Assembly (NCBI GenBank): GCA_039793685.1
Contig: JBDRAL010000070.1
Location: forward strand, 1-64,000
Source: JAAFHI01 sp039793685
Lineage (GTDB): Bacteria; Acidobacteriota; Blastocatellia; Chloracidobacteriales; Chloracidobacteriaceae
Direction of reading: 5' to 3'
DNA: 64,000 nt
Shown: piece after piece, positions 51,761 through 61,036 of the stretch
Numbering within the stretch: the stretch's first letter is position 1
Layout: the number at the start of each line of letters is the position of its first letter
Translations under genes and position numbers: made by a program
Notes under the pieces: generated by a model
The model's input: the letters and a program-made list of their open reading frames with translations, nothing else
Told to the model about the DNA's origin: nothing
Database searches by the model: none

Positions 51761-52681
51761 TCAGCTTCCCAAAGCCGCCATTTCCGAGGCGTTGATGAGG
51801 AGGTTTTCGACGATTGGCGTTTTCGACTCGTTCGCCTTGCCGTTCTGGTCGATGGCGAGGGTGATTTCCTCGACCTTCAGAACGTGGAACACATTGCAGT
51901 TTTTACATTTGTGGACGCTCGCCCGGTAAAAGACCTCGTCGCCCGCCCGGCGCGGATGGCCGAGCAGCGCGCCGTAGTCCTTCCGGCGGAGGATTTCCTT
52001 CAGTTCGGCTGGCGAGGCGACACGCTTGAACTCGCGGACGGCGTTTTCTTCCTCCGTCCAGCGGTCGCAGGTTTCGCAGAACGGGTCGGAGACGAGTCCC
52101 CAGCCGCCGAGCAGTGGGATTGAAAAGATGATGACCGCCTCGACAATCCAGACGACCCAGAGCGCGATGCCGGAGACATTCGTCCCGCGAAAGCCCCACA
52201 CGCCGGTTTCGTTGATCTTGTGGATGACTTCCCAGAGGACGAACGGGCTGGTCAGCACGCCGATGAGCGTGACGTCTTCGTTGTCCGCGCGTTGAAACTC
52301 GGCGAAAACCCAGATTCCCCAGACGAAATAGAACGAAATGAGGGTGACGACGCCCACGATGGCGAGCGCGACCGGGGTATTTCGGATTTTTCCTGTCTGA
52401 AGGCCGAATCCGACGCCGAACGCCAGCGCAAAACCGTACCCGATGGTGGCGAGGACGCGCAGATACACGAACGGCAGATAGACGATGACGTAGGAATAGG
52501 CGAACGCCAGTCCGATTCCGATCAGCAGGCCGCCGCCGAGTCCGGCGAGCAGGCCGAGGAGCGGGGCCTTGCCGGAATGTTTGTAGTACGACTCGGGCAG
52601 CGGGGTGAACGTGAGCGGCGGCGATGCGGGCGCAACCCATTGCGGAAGCTGGGGTTCCGGTTTGGTGAAGTCAATCGGCAC
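51761..52681 (-). CDS. Multi-pass membrane protein with C-terminal zinc ribbon, copy 2
   Basis: 307 residues. I chose GTG 52681, preceded by AAGGAA, because it aligns with the start of the paralog (VPIDFTKP against MSIDLNKP). Same layout: FTPLPESYYKHSGKAP, about five membrane segments, CETCDRWTEEENAVREFKR, and CKNCNVFHVLKVEE. Copies 1 and 2 are separated by 75 bp. Confidence 0.72.
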   Translation of the reverse strand: MPIDFTKPEPQLPQWVAPASPPLTFTPLPESYYKHSGKAPLLGLLAGLGGGLLIGIGLAFAYSYVIVYLPFVYLRVLATIGYGFALAFGVGFGLQTGKIRNTPVALAIVGVVTLISFYFVWGIWVFAEFQRADNEDVTLIGVLTSPFVLWEVIHKINETGVWGFRGTNVSGIALWVVWIVEAVIIFSIPLLGGWGLVSDPFCETCDRWTEEENAVREFKRVASPAELKEILRRKDYGALLGHPRRAGDEVFYRASVHKCKNCNVFHVLKVEEITLAIDQNGKANESKTPIVENLLINASEMAALGS

Positions 52682-52894
52682 GCGGGAATTCCTTTCCGGC
52701 GGGGCGGTCCGTGGAAGTTTGTGATATGTCAGGAATACCGCATCCTGCCATGACTTTCGCCGAAAGGCATCGGATTTTTGAATTCTTTTTTCCCCGGTGC
52801 GAAACGTCACACTTGAAGAAAGAAACCGCGTGGTATTGAACCCGCAACGTTCCCCATTCCGGGTCCGGATTGATTTCCGAAAGGAGACTGCGCG

Positions 52895-52993
52895 ATGGAA
52901 GACATCAACAAGGTGGCGTGGGCCTGTTTCGGCATCCTCGTCGGCATTTGCGTCATCGGCCTGCTTGCCAACTACGTTCCGAAAATCTGGTAG
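52895..52993 (+). CDS. 32-residue single-membrane-segment microprotein
   Basis: ATG 52895 to TAG 52993, with a near-ideal AAGGAGA Shine-Dalgarno 6-8 bases upstream. The product has a short polar start (MEDINKVA), one hydrophobic segment (WACFGILVGICVIGLLA) and a short NYVPKIW tail. A strong terminator follows at 53014. The size, ribosome site and terminator together argue for a real membrane microprotein; nothing shows its role. Confidence 0.6.
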   Translation: MEDINKVAWACFGILVGICVIGLLANYVPKIW

Positions 52994-53013
52994 AAAATTG
53001 AATTTGAAACGCG

Positions 53014-53047
53014 AACCGCCGCCTGAAATCCAACAGGCGGCGGTTTT
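53014..53047 (+). terminator. Rho-independent terminator after the microprotein
   Basis: Arms AACCGCCGCCTG (53014-53025) and CAGGCGGCGGTT (53034-53045), then Ts. Confidence 0.9.
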
Positions 53048-53157
53048 GCTTTTCGGTCGGCCTGGCGGACGGCCGTTGATCGGGTTTTTTACGTTATTTT
53101 TCTTTATTTTAACGTAAGGCGACCCCGGAACATTCGGGTTGGCGGGTAAAAACCTTC

Positions 53158-53445
53158 ATGAACATTGAGAAGTTCGTTCTGATTCGTTCCGTGACCGGCG
53201 AAGTGACACGGCTTGATGAAATCGTCGCCGGATTCATCCGCGACGGGATTTGGGGCGTCTCCGTTTTCGGCGAAAAATGTGTCGAAATCGAAGATCTGGT
53301 GGATGCAATCTGCGTCGGCGATGCGTCCGAGCCGTATTTTCTGTGGACGAGGAGTCATCCCGACGAGCCGTTCGAGGAAGTCGTCGAGTTTCTGACCGGC
53401 ATGGCCGGGCACGAAAATGACGGAATCCGGATTGTCGAGATTTGA
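53158..53445 (+). CDS. Small acidic hypothetical protein
   Basis: 95 residues, start ATG 53158, no clear ribosome site. FVLIRSVTGEVTRLDEIVAGFIRDGIWGVSVFG, then acidic helices and TRSHPDEPFEEVVEFLTG. No recognised domain, no signal peptide. It ends at the edge of the nested inverted repeat. Confidence 0.5.
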   Translation: MNIEKFVLIRSVTGEVTRLDEIVAGFIRDGIWGVSVFGEKCVEIEDLVDAICVGDASEPYFLWTRSHPDEPFEEVVEFLTGMAGHENDGIRIVEI

Positions 53446-53455
53446 CCGGCTGTTC

Positions 53456-53869
53456 GCCCGGCCCTCAAGGACCGGGCGATTCCTTCCGAAGCTCCGTAAT
53501 GGTTTTTGAAAAATTATTCCGGTAATAACGATGGGCCAAATTGCCTCGGACAGGCGCGGATGCGCCGACAGGTAATAGCCCCACCCGTGAGGGTGGGGTA
53601 CGCAACGGGTAAAACGCCGAGCCGCAACGCGGCGACACCACCCGTATCGCGTCTTCGACGCTTTGAAATTGCCTCAAACGCCACCCCACCCTCACGGGTG
53701 GGGCTATTGTCTGACGGCGCATCCGCGCCTGTTCGGTGCAATTTCAAACCCACCGTAAATTCCGTTTTAAATTTTCAAAGATCATAACGGAGCTAAAAGC
53801 AAAGAAATCAACTTGTTAGCCTCGTTCACGAGGCTTGCTTTCGGGTAGCCCGGTCCTTGAGGGCCGGGC
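53456..53869. repeat. Three-layer nested inverted repeat (non-coding)
   Basis: This gene-free stretch holds nested inverted repeats. Outer arms: 53456-53477 and 53848-53869, 22 bp exact. Middle arms: about 53490-53516 and 53770-53794, imperfect. Inner arms: about 53540-53602 and 53681-53742, about 60 bp with high identity. Each inner arm contains two palindromes (GCGGATGCGC-type and CCCCACCCGTGAGGGTGGGG). A GCCTCGTTCACGAGGC hairpin lies at 53819-53834. It may be a MITE-like or REP-pair element, or a structured RNA. No transposase is seen. Confidence 0.85.
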
Positions 53870-53886
53870 TGAAAACGCAAAGGGAT

Positions 53887-54513
53887 TCACCGTCCGCTCG
53901 GCGGCGCTTCCGCCGGTTTCTCCTCCGGCTTGACGAGCGGACCGGGTTCGACGTTGAGCAGGGTGAAGGATTCGAAAAACGTCTGTACGTCGTCGCGGTC
54001 GAGGTCGTTGTAATTCGGCGAGGTGTAGACCATCTGGTAAAACTTCATCTTCACAACCACGAAGTCCACCCGCCCGAAAACCGTTTTTTCCTCGAACGTC
54101 CCGGTGAAAAACACCGCCCGCGCCGGGTAGCCCTTCACGACGTACGGGTCTTCCTGGTCAATCGTCGCCTTGAACTTCGGCAGCAGGGTGTTCCGGGCGG
54201 CGTCCATGACCTGATCCGGCGTGGCGGTGCCGAGTTCGGCCTTGTCGAAGGTCCGGACGGCAATCGAACAGTACGGCCCGGACGGCGACAGGCTCGAAAA
54301 CGCCGTCACCTTGCCGTTCGCGCTCTCCTCGCGCTTGGGTTGTTCGAATCCGCCGGGAAAAACGCACTTGAAGTTGTTTTCCGCCGAGTCCACCTGCCGA
54401 CCGATGCGCGGTTTTTCCGTCCGTCCGGGCGTATTGCGGCGTCCGCTCTGGCCGGAAACCGACCCGAAACCAACCAAAAGCACCAGCAACACCGGGATGA
54501 ACCTGCTTTTCAT
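53887..54513 (-). CDS. Secreted hypothetical protein
   Basis: 208 residues from ATG 54513 with GGAG upstream; a longer reading from 54609 would begin in repeat sequence. Signal peptide FIPVLLVLLVGFGSVSGQ. The mature part has FKCVFPGGFEQPKREESANG, CSIAVRTFDKAE, and YPARAVFFTGTFEEKTVFGRVDFVVVKMKFYQMVYTSP. The pattern resembles periplasmic lipocalin- or PsbP-like beta sheets, but I cannot name the family. Proline-rich tail. Confidence 0.6.
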   Translation of the reverse strand: MKSRFIPVLLVLLVGFGSVSGQSGRRNTPGRTEKPRIGRQVDSAENNFKCVFPGGFEQPKREESANGKVTAFSSLSPSGPYCSIAVRTFDKAELGTATPDQVMDAARNTLLPKFKATIDQEDPYVVKGYPARAVFFTGTFEEKTVFGRVDFVVVKMKFYQMVYTSPNYNDLDRDDVQTFFESFTLLNVEPGPLVKPEEKPAEAPPSGR

Positions 54514-54532
54514 CGCAACACTCCAGAATTTT

Positions 54533-54735
54533 TGATTGAAGATTGAAGATTTTCGATTGAATTGAAGATTGTAGAATGAAGATTTTCGATTGTTTTTCAA
54601 AAACTTCAAATTTCAACCATCAAATAGCCCGTTTTTCGATTGCGGGAACACCGTCCGCGAAAACCGAATTCGAATCCTCTGAAATCGAAAATCTTCAATC
54701 TTCAATCTTCAATCGAAAGGCTTCAGCCTTCAGCC
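54533..54735. repeat. GATTGAA hairpin array
   Basis: Left arm 54533-54593 and right arm 54678-54735 (GATTGAA units and complement). The right arm contains the comEC stop codon and encodes its last residues. Confidence 0.83.
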
Positions 54736-57403
54736 ATCCGCCGTTCGTTTCCGCCGTTACCGCTCCGTCGCGGCCGGTTTGCCAGAGGCGCGCGGCGGGA
54801 AGCAGTTCGCGGTAGCGATTCACCACTTCCGCGTGCGGATGCCCGAACGGAGAGCGGCGCGGCGCGCAGAATACGACATGCGCGGCCCCGACGGCGCGGA
54901 TAAACGCCGACGTACTCGAACTTTTACTCCCGTGGTGCGGCGCTTTCACCACGTCGCAGCCGAGGGGCACGCCCCGCGCGAGCAGATCCGCCTCGGCGGC
55001 GGCCTCGATGTCGCCGGTGAACAGAAAACTTCGCGCGCCGTAGGTCAGTTTGACCACGAGCGAGCGGTCGTTGTCGGTTTTCAAACTCCCGGAAGGGCCG
55101 ATGATCGAAAGTCTGACCGCGCCGAACGCGAGTTCGAGCGGGGCGGAAAGTTCGCGGAGCGGCGTCCCGTGGCGGTGCATCGCCGCCGCGAAGGTTTGAA
55201 ACGTCCGGTCGGCGGGGTCCACCGGACCATGCCACGCCGCGCCGATGGGAAAGTTCTCCGCGATTTCCGAAAATGCCTGAATGTGGTCGGAATCCGGGTG
55301 CGTCGCGATGACCGCGTCGAGTCGCCGGATGCCCCGCGCCCACAACACCCGCGATACGACCCGCTCGCCGATCCCCGGCGCATCTTCTTTAATAAAGGAT
55401 GAGGATTTTCCCCACTCGCCGGTGCCGCCGCTGTCGATGAGGAGGGTCTGACCATCCGGAAATTCGACGAGCGCGCAGTCGCCCTGACCGACATCCAGAA
55501 AGGTCACCCGCAACACGCTCGGCGCGGGCGCGCGTCGCGGGGGTGCGAGCGTGTACCCGCCGAAAACCGCCACGAGTAGAAAACCGGCGATCATTTCGAA
55601 CTTGATGAATTTCGGACGCCGCGCGGGCCGGTCGAGCGGTCGCCAGCGGTCAATGGCGTACCCGAGGATGAAAATCCCGGTGCCGAAACCGAGTCCGATT
55701 GAAAACGCGCCGGTTTCAAGATGCGGGACGCGGTGGTTGGCGAAGGGAAGCGCCGCGCCCAGCCCGGCGATTTTGACGAGCAGGGAAACGGCGAGTTCGG
55801 CAGCCTGCGCGAGCGGTGAGCTGAGCGACAGCGCGGAGGCCGCGAGGTAGGCCGCGCCGACCAGCATCACCGCCGTCATCGCCAGTTCCGCCGCCAGATT
55901 TGAAATCACCGCGAACGGCGCGCAGCGGTTGAAGTTGTAAATTTCAAGCGGCAACAGCGCCAGTTGAACGCACCCGGTCGCCAGCGCCATTCCGAACAGC
56001 CACCGCAACCCGTTCTGAAGATTGAACTTCCCGACGCCGACCGCCTCCAGTCGCCCGGCCAGCCGGGATTTGTCGAGGTTCATCCGGATCGGCGCGGTTT
56101 TCTGCTCGGTTCGAAATTCGCGTTCGCTCCAGAACAGAAGTTCGGCGAAGCGGCGCACGCCGCGCGGTACGGCGGGAGGGAAGGGCGTCCCGCGCCGGGG
56201 CTGCCACGCCCCGATCCGGCGGAGCGTCCGGTAGAGCGGCGCGGCCCCGCCCGCGAGCGCAATGACCGCGGTGAACGTCAGTTGAAAACTCGCCCCAAAC
56301 AGTTCTTCCGGCGAAATCGCCAGCATCGCCAGTCCGCTTGCTCCGATGACGTTGAGAAAATCGGGCTTTCGGTGGACGAGCGACGCGAGTTGCCAGACCG
56401 TCACGGCCACCGCCGCGCGCAGGACCGGCGGTTCGTTGCCGACCAGGATCGCGTAGCTCCACACGACGCCGAGCAGAATCGCGGCTTTCGGTCCTTCCTT
56501 TTTCAAAAAACGGTCGAGCAGTTTGCGGAACGCCGCCGCGAGCAGGGCGAAATGCGAGCCGGAAATGACGAGCAGGTGAAATGTGCCGCTTCGACGGAAG
56601 GCGTCGGCCCAGTCGCTGTCCAGAAAATGCTCGCTCCCGAGCAGGGCGGCGGCGAGGAGTCCGGCGGTTCGGGGTTGAAAATCGCGGCTCAGGCGGTCGA
56701 GTGCTGCCAATCGCAACCGACCGAGACGCGAAAAAAGACTTTTTCGGTTTTCGGACGGTTCACGGACGATGGAAATCGCCTCGCCGCTCGCGTCAAACCC
56801 GTTCCGGTCGAGCCAGTTGCCGAAATCCGGACCACCGGGATTGTTGTACCGGGCGGTGCGTCCGATGCGTGCCGTCAGCTTCAGCCCGTCGCCGGGCGAA
56901 AGCGCGAGGTTTCCCCACTCCGCCACGGTTTCCGGACGATCCAGCGGCAGCGTCAGCCGGATGCGTCCACGCACGGGCCGCCAGGTTTCGGTTTGTAAAC
57001 CTGTGACTGAAACCGTCAGGCGGACCCGTCCAAGGGCCGGCTCCGGCCAGTCTTCGAGCGCGCCGGTCAGTTCAACCGGATCGTCGTCGTTCTGTCGGAG
57101 AATCAGATTCCGGAGTCGGTCCGGCGCTTCCCGGCTTTGACATTCGGCTGATTCACGCCACCCGCCGCCGGAAAAACAGGCCAGCAGGAAAAAAAACGGC
57201 ATGAGTCGGCGAATGGCAGGCCGCTTCCGGTTGAACGCGCCGAAAAGCAGGAAAAAAGCGACGGCGACCAGCCACGCCGATGGAGGGGTGGGGAAGGCGT
57301 ACCGGGAGAATCCGACGCCAACCGCGAAAAACCATGCCGCCGACCACAAGGGACGGCGCATGAACGGGATACGGGGATTTGTTAAAAGTGCTTTCATCGT
57401 CAT
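54695..57403 (-). CDS. comEC: ComEC/Rec2 DNA-uptake channel
   Basis: 902 residues. Membrane helices and a ComEC-type N-terminal domain are followed by the competence channel (TAGLLAAALLGSEHFLDSDWADAFRRSGTFHLLVISGSHFALL). The C-terminal part (from about residue 630) is a metallo-beta-lactamase-like domain: VTFLDVGQGDCALVEFP, THPDSDH, and HHGSKSSST. Brings single-stranded DNA across the inner membrane during natural transformation; pilB/T/C nearby would supply the pilus. The last residues (AEAFRLKIED) and stop are encoded by the repeat arm. Confidence 0.93.
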   Translation of the reverse strand: MTMKALLTNPRIPFMRRPLWSAAWFFAVGVGFSRYAFPTPPSAWLVAVAFFLLFGAFNRKRPAIRRLMPFFFLLACFSGGGWRESAECQSREAPDRLRNLILRQNDDDPVELTGALEDWPEPALGRVRLTVSVTGLQTETWRPVRGRIRLTLPLDRPETVAEWGNLALSPGDGLKLTARIGRTARYNNPGGPDFGNWLDRNGFDASGEAISIVREPSENRKSLFSRLGRLRLAALDRLSRDFQPRTAGLLAAALLGSEHFLDSDWADAFRRSGTFHLLVISGSHFALLAAAFRKLLDRFLKKEGPKAAILLGVVWSYAILVGNEPPVLRAAVAVTVWQLASLVHRKPDFLNVIGASGLAMLAISPEELFGASFQLTFTAVIALAGGAAPLYRTLRRIGAWQPRRGTPFPPAVPRGVRRFAELLFWSEREFRTEQKTAPIRMNLDKSRLAGRLEAVGVGKFNLQNGLRWLFGMALATGCVQLALLPLEIYNFNRCAPFAVISNLAAELAMTAVMLVGAAYLAASALSLSSPLAQAAELAVSLLVKIAGLGAALPFANHRVPHLETGAFSIGLGFGTGIFILGYAIDRWRPLDRPARRPKFIKFEMIAGFLLVAVFGGYTLAPPRRAPAPSVLRVTFLDVGQGDCALVEFPDGQTLLIDSGGTGEWGKSSSFIKEDAPGIGERVVSRVLWARGIRRLDAVIATHPDSDHIQAFSEIAENFPIGAAWHGPVDPADRTFQTFAAAMHRHGTPLRELSAPLELAFGAVRLSIIGPSGSLKTDNDRSLVVKLTYGARSFLFTGDIEAAAEADLLARGVPLGCDVVKAPHHGSKSSSTSAFIRAVGAAHVVFCAPRRSPFGHPHAEVVNRYRELLPAARLWQTGRDGAVTAETNGGWLKAEAFRLKIED

Positions 57404-57433
57404 TTCCGACTAGCACTTTGAATGCCACAATGC

Positions 57434-57462
57434 TTGACATCATCCCGGCCCTTCACTATTTT
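57434..57462 (+). promoter_or_regulatory. Sigma-70-type promoter for pilB
   Basis: TTGACA (57434-57439), 17 bp, TATTTT (57457-57462). It starts about 130 bp before pilB. Confidence 0.55.
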
Positions 57463-57565
57463 GCGGTCAGTTCCGCTCACAATTGTACGGTTCAGCCTTC
57501 TTCCAGGGTTATCACCCCCGCACTGACGCGTTTTCGTCGCATTTCATCTCTCTAGGTGAAGCCGC

Positions 57566-59437
57566 ATGTCCGCAAAGCTCGGCGAAGTCCTCCTCAAGGA
57601 AGGACTGATTACACCGCAACAGCTCAAGGAAGCGCTCGATTTCCAGCGCGCCAACGGTGGTCGCCTCGGTTCGATCTTCGTGACGCTCGGTCTGGTCAAG
57701 GATGAAGCCGTCACTTCCGTCCTGAGCCGACAGTACGGCGTGCCCGCCGTCAATCTCGACATGTTCGAGGTTGACCCGAACGCCGTCCGGCTGCTGCCCG
57801 AGGAAACATCCCGGAAGTACATGGTGCTTCCGCTCGCCCGCAACGGCTCGACGATGACGCTCGCGATGGTCGATCCGGCCAATGTCTTCGCGATTGACGA
57901 CATCAAGTTCATGACCGGTCTGAGCGTCGAACAGGTCGTCGTCTCGGAACTCGCCATCGAGCGTGCCATCGCCCGCTACTACGCCCCGGAAAAGGGCCTC
58001 GTCCTCGCCGACAAGCTTGGAAGCGAGTTTGGCGCGGGCTTCAACGACCAGTTCAACGCGAACCCCTTCGGCGGGATGAGCGGAATGGGCGGAATGGGTG
58101 GAATGGGCGGTGGCCCCGCGGCTCCGCCGGTCAACCTTGAGGAGGCGATGAGTGAAATCGCCGACAACCTCGATACCGACGTTGACCTCGTGGACGAGCC
58201 GGAAGACGTTCTCGACGCCACCGGACGCGGTTCGGAAGAAGCCCCGGTCGTCAAACTGGTCAACATGATTCTGGTGAGTTCGCTCGAATACGGGGCCAGC
58301 GACATTCACATCGAGCCGTATGAAAAGGAATTTCGGGTCCGCTTCCGCGTGGACGGTATCCTCAAGGAAGTGATGCGCCCGCCGATGAAGATGCGCGCTC
58401 CGCTGACCTCGCGCATCAAGATCATGTCGAAACTCGACATCGCGGAAACCCGGCTTCCGCAGGACGGCCGCATCAAGATCAAGCTCAAGCGCGACAACGG
58501 CACGCGCGACCTCGACTTCCGCGTTTCGACGCTTCCGACCCTCTGGGGCGAGAAAATCGTGCTTCGGCTGCTCGACAAGGAAAAGCTGATGCTCGACATG
58601 ACGAAGCTCGGCTTTGAACCGGAGAGCCTCGAACGCTTCAAGCGGCAGATTTCAAAACCGTACGGGATGGTTCTCGTCACCGGTCCGACCGGCTCCGGCA
58701 AGACCAACACCCTCTATTCGGCACTTTCCAGCCTGAACACGCCCGACACCAACATCATGACCGCCGAAGACCCGGTCGAGTTCAACCTCGCCGGAATCAA
58801 CCAGGTCCAGATGAAGGAGCAGATCGGCCTGAACTTCGCCGCCGCGCTCCGGTCGTTTTTGCGACAGGACCCGAACATCGTGCTGGTCGGCGAGATTCGC
58901 GACTTCGAAACCGCCGAAATCGCGGTCAAGGCGTCGTTGACGGGCCACCTTGTACTTTCGACGCTGCACACCAACGACGCGCCCTCGACGGTCAGCCGCC
59001 TGATGAACATGGGCATCGAGCCGTTTCTCGTCGCGACGTCGGTCAATCTCATTCAGGCACAAAGACTTATCCGGCGCATTTGTACCGAGTGCAAGGCTCC
59101 GGCCCGGGCCCAGCCGCCTGCCCAATCCCTGATCGAACTTGGTTTCACCCCTGAAGAAGCCTCCAAAATCAAGATCGTGGAAGGCTCCGGCAAGTCGATC
59201 AACGGCGGGGAATGCCCGAAGTGCAAGGGATCGGGCTACAAGGGCCGCGTCGGCCTTTACGAAGTCATGGAAATGAACGACGAACTGCGCGAACTCATCC
59301 TGATCGGGGCTTCGGCGCTGGAACTGCGCAAGAAAGCCATCGAACACGGCATGCTCACGCTGCGTCGCAGCGGTTTGCGAAAAATCATGGACGGCGTCAC
59401 GACCATCGAGGAAGTGGTGCGGGAAACCGTTTTGTAA
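57566..59437 (+). CDS. pilB: Type IV pilus assembly ATPase PilB
   Basis: 623 residues. N-terminal MshEN/GspE domain (LGEVLLKEGLITPQQLKEAL), a Gly/Met-rich linker (GGMSGMGGMGGMGGGP) near 170-185, and a secretion ATPase core with Walker A GPTGSGKT near 372 and Walker B VGEIRDFETAEIA. Zinc-binding CxxC pairs near 506 (CTEC) and 549 (CPKC). Powers pilus extension. Start ATG 57566 with a moderate site. First gene of pilB-pilT-pilC; a nested repeat array follows. Confidence 0.95.
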   Translation: MSAKLGEVLLKEGLITPQQLKEALDFQRANGGRLGSIFVTLGLVKDEAVTSVLSRQYGVPAVNLDMFEVDPNAVRLLPEETSRKYMVLPLARNGSTMTLAMVDPANVFAIDDIKFMTGLSVEQVVVSELAIERAIARYYAPEKGLVLADKLGSEFGAGFNDQFNANPFGGMSGMGGMGGMGGGPAAPPVNLEEAMSEIADNLDTDVDLVDEPEDVLDATGRGSEEAPVVKLVNMILVSSLEYGASDIHIEPYEKEFRVRFRVDGILKEVMRPPMKMRAPLTSRIKIMSKLDIAETRLPQDGRIKIKLKRDNGTRDLDFRVSTLPTLWGEKIVLRLLDKEKLMLDMTKLGFEPESLERFKRQISKPYGMVLVTGPTGSGKTNTLYSALSSLNTPDTNIMTAEDPVEFNLAGINQVQMKEQIGLNFAAALRSFLRQDPNIVLVGEIRDFETAEIAVKASLTGHLVLSTLHTNDAPSTVSRLMNMGIEPFLVATSVNLIQAQRLIRRICTECKAPARAQPPAQSLIELGFTPEEASKIKIVEGSGKSINGGECPKCKGSGYKGRVGLYEVMEMNDELRELILIGASALELRKKAIEHGMLTLRRSGLRKIMDGVTTIEEVVRETVL

Positions 59438-59438
59438 A

Positions 59439-59600
59439 GGTGTCGGGTATCGGGTATCGGGTTTCAGGTAAAACCGGTTTTGAGTGTTCTGTGTCGAGTT
59501 TTGAGTTTTTCGGCTGAAATTCGTTTTGAACTCAAAACTGAAAACTCGAAATTCAAAATTTTGTCTTGACCTGAAACCTGAAACCCGACACCCGAAACCT
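59439..59600. repeat. Nested GGTATCG/CTGAAAC and AGTTTTG hairpin array between pilB and pilT
   Basis: Outer arms 59439-59470 and 59569-59600 (TCGGGTTTCAGGT and complement) and inner arms about 59475-59509 and 59524-59553 (GTTTTGAGT and ACTCAAAAC types). Confidence 0.85.
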
Positions 59601-59617
59601 TCTTTTTGGAGGGCACA

Positions 59618-60799
59618 ATGTCAACGAACCTGGTGTTGAGCGATTTGCTGCGCAAGATGATCGAACTGGGCGGTTCGGATCTTCACATTACGACGAACTC
59701 GCCGCCGCAGGTTCGCGTGGACGGCCATTTGCGCCCGCTTGATTTTCCGGAAATGACGCCGGCCGACACCAAGCAGTTGGCCTATTCGGTGTTGACCGAC
59801 GCCCAGAAACACCGCTTCGAGGAAACGCTCGAACTCGACTTCTCCTTCGGTATCAAGGGGATGTCGCGCTTTCGGGCGAACCTGTTCAACCAGCGCGGCG
59901 CGGTGGGCGCGGTCTTTCGGGCGATTCCGTATGAAATCCGGACCTTCGATGCGCTCGGTCTGCCCCCCATCGTCAAGAAATTGTGCGAAAAGCCCCGCGG
60001 ACTGATTCTTGTGACCGGACCGACCGGTTCGGGCAAGTCCACGACGCTCGCCTCGATGATCGACAAGGTCAATCAGGACCGTCACGAGCACATCATCACC
60101 ATCGAGGACCCGATCGAATTTCTCCATCCGCACAAGAACTGTCTGGTGAACCAGCGGGAAGTTCACGCGGATACCCACAGCTTTTCCAACTCGCTGCGCG
60201 CCGCCCTCCGTCAGGACCCGGACGTGGTGCTGATCGGGGAAATGCGCGACCTTGAAACGGTGGAAACGGCGCTCCGCATCGCCGAAACGGGCCACTTGAC
60301 GTTCGGTACGCTCCACACCAACTCGGCCTACTCGACCATCAACCGTATCATCGACATCTTCCCGGCCCACCAGCAGTCCCAGATCCGGACCCAGTTGAGC
60401 CTCGTACTCGAAGGCGTCCTCTGTCAGTCGCTGCTGCCGAAGGCCAACGGGCAGGGCCGGTGCATGGCGCTGGAAATTCTGGTGCCCAACTCGGCCATCC
60501 GGAACCTCATCCGCGAGGACAAGATTCACCAGATTTACGGGATGATGCAGACCGGGCAGGACAAGTTCGGGATGCAGACCTTCAATCAGGCGCTGCTGAG
60601 TCTCTATCTGCAACGTCAGATTACGCTTGAACTGGCCATGGCGCGTTCGCACAACGCCGACGAGCTTCAGGATCTGATCAACCGGGCCACCGCCGGAATG
60701 GCGGGTGGGCCGGGCGTGCCGCCGGGCGGACGTCCGATGCCCCCGGGCGGACCGGGCCAGCGTCCCGGCATGCCGCCCCCTCCGGGCATGCGGCGCTGA
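59618..60799 (+). CDS. pilT: Type IV pilus twitching motility ATPase PilT
   Basis: 393 residues from ATG 59618 with GGAGGG upstream. SDLHITTNSPPQVRVDG, Walker A GPTGSGKS near 133-140, EDPIEFLH, VLIGEMRDLETVETALRIAETGHLTFGTLHTNSA. Drives pilus retraction. The C-terminus is a Gly/Pro/Met-rich tail (GGPGVPPGGRPMPPGGPGQ) not typical of PilT. Same strand and order as pilB and pilC. Confidence 0.95.
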   Translation: MSTNLVLSDLLRKMIELGGSDLHITTNSPPQVRVDGHLRPLDFPEMTPADTKQLAYSVLTDAQKHRFEETLELDFSFGIKGMSRFRANLFNQRGAVGAVFRAIPYEIRTFDALGLPPIVKKLCEKPRGLILVTGPTGSGKSTTLASMIDKVNQDRHEHIITIEDPIEFLHPHKNCLVNQREVHADTHSFSNSLRAALRQDPDVVLIGEMRDLETVETALRIAETGHLTFGTLHTNSAYSTINRIIDIFPAHQQSQIRTQLSLVLEGVLCQSLLPKANGQGRCMALEILVPNSAIRNLIREDKIHQIYGMMQTGQDKFGMQTFNQALLSLYLQRQITLELAMARSHNADELQDLINRATAGMAGGPGVPPGGRPMPPGGPGQRPGMPPPPGMRR

Positions 60800-61036
60800 A
60801 CCGGCTGGCCGAAATGACTTTGAAAAGGGAAAACACTGGATTTTTCACGCTCTCGTCCGGGTTTCCCTTTTCCCTGCTTTTCAAGACCAGGGCATCCATC
60901 TAAGATGACGGCACGCTGAACAACGTTCAAGGAAATCGTGCCGCCCTCAGTCAAGGGGAAATCGCCGAGTCGGGAGACGTGTAGGTACCGCACAGGTTCC
61001 TCCGGGTTCTCCACCGGCCGAAGGAGCTGATTGACT

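Noticed and set aside
53506..53787. Short ORFs in the nested inverted repeat
   Set aside because: Both strands give near-identical peptides because of the inverted repeat; no ribosome site.
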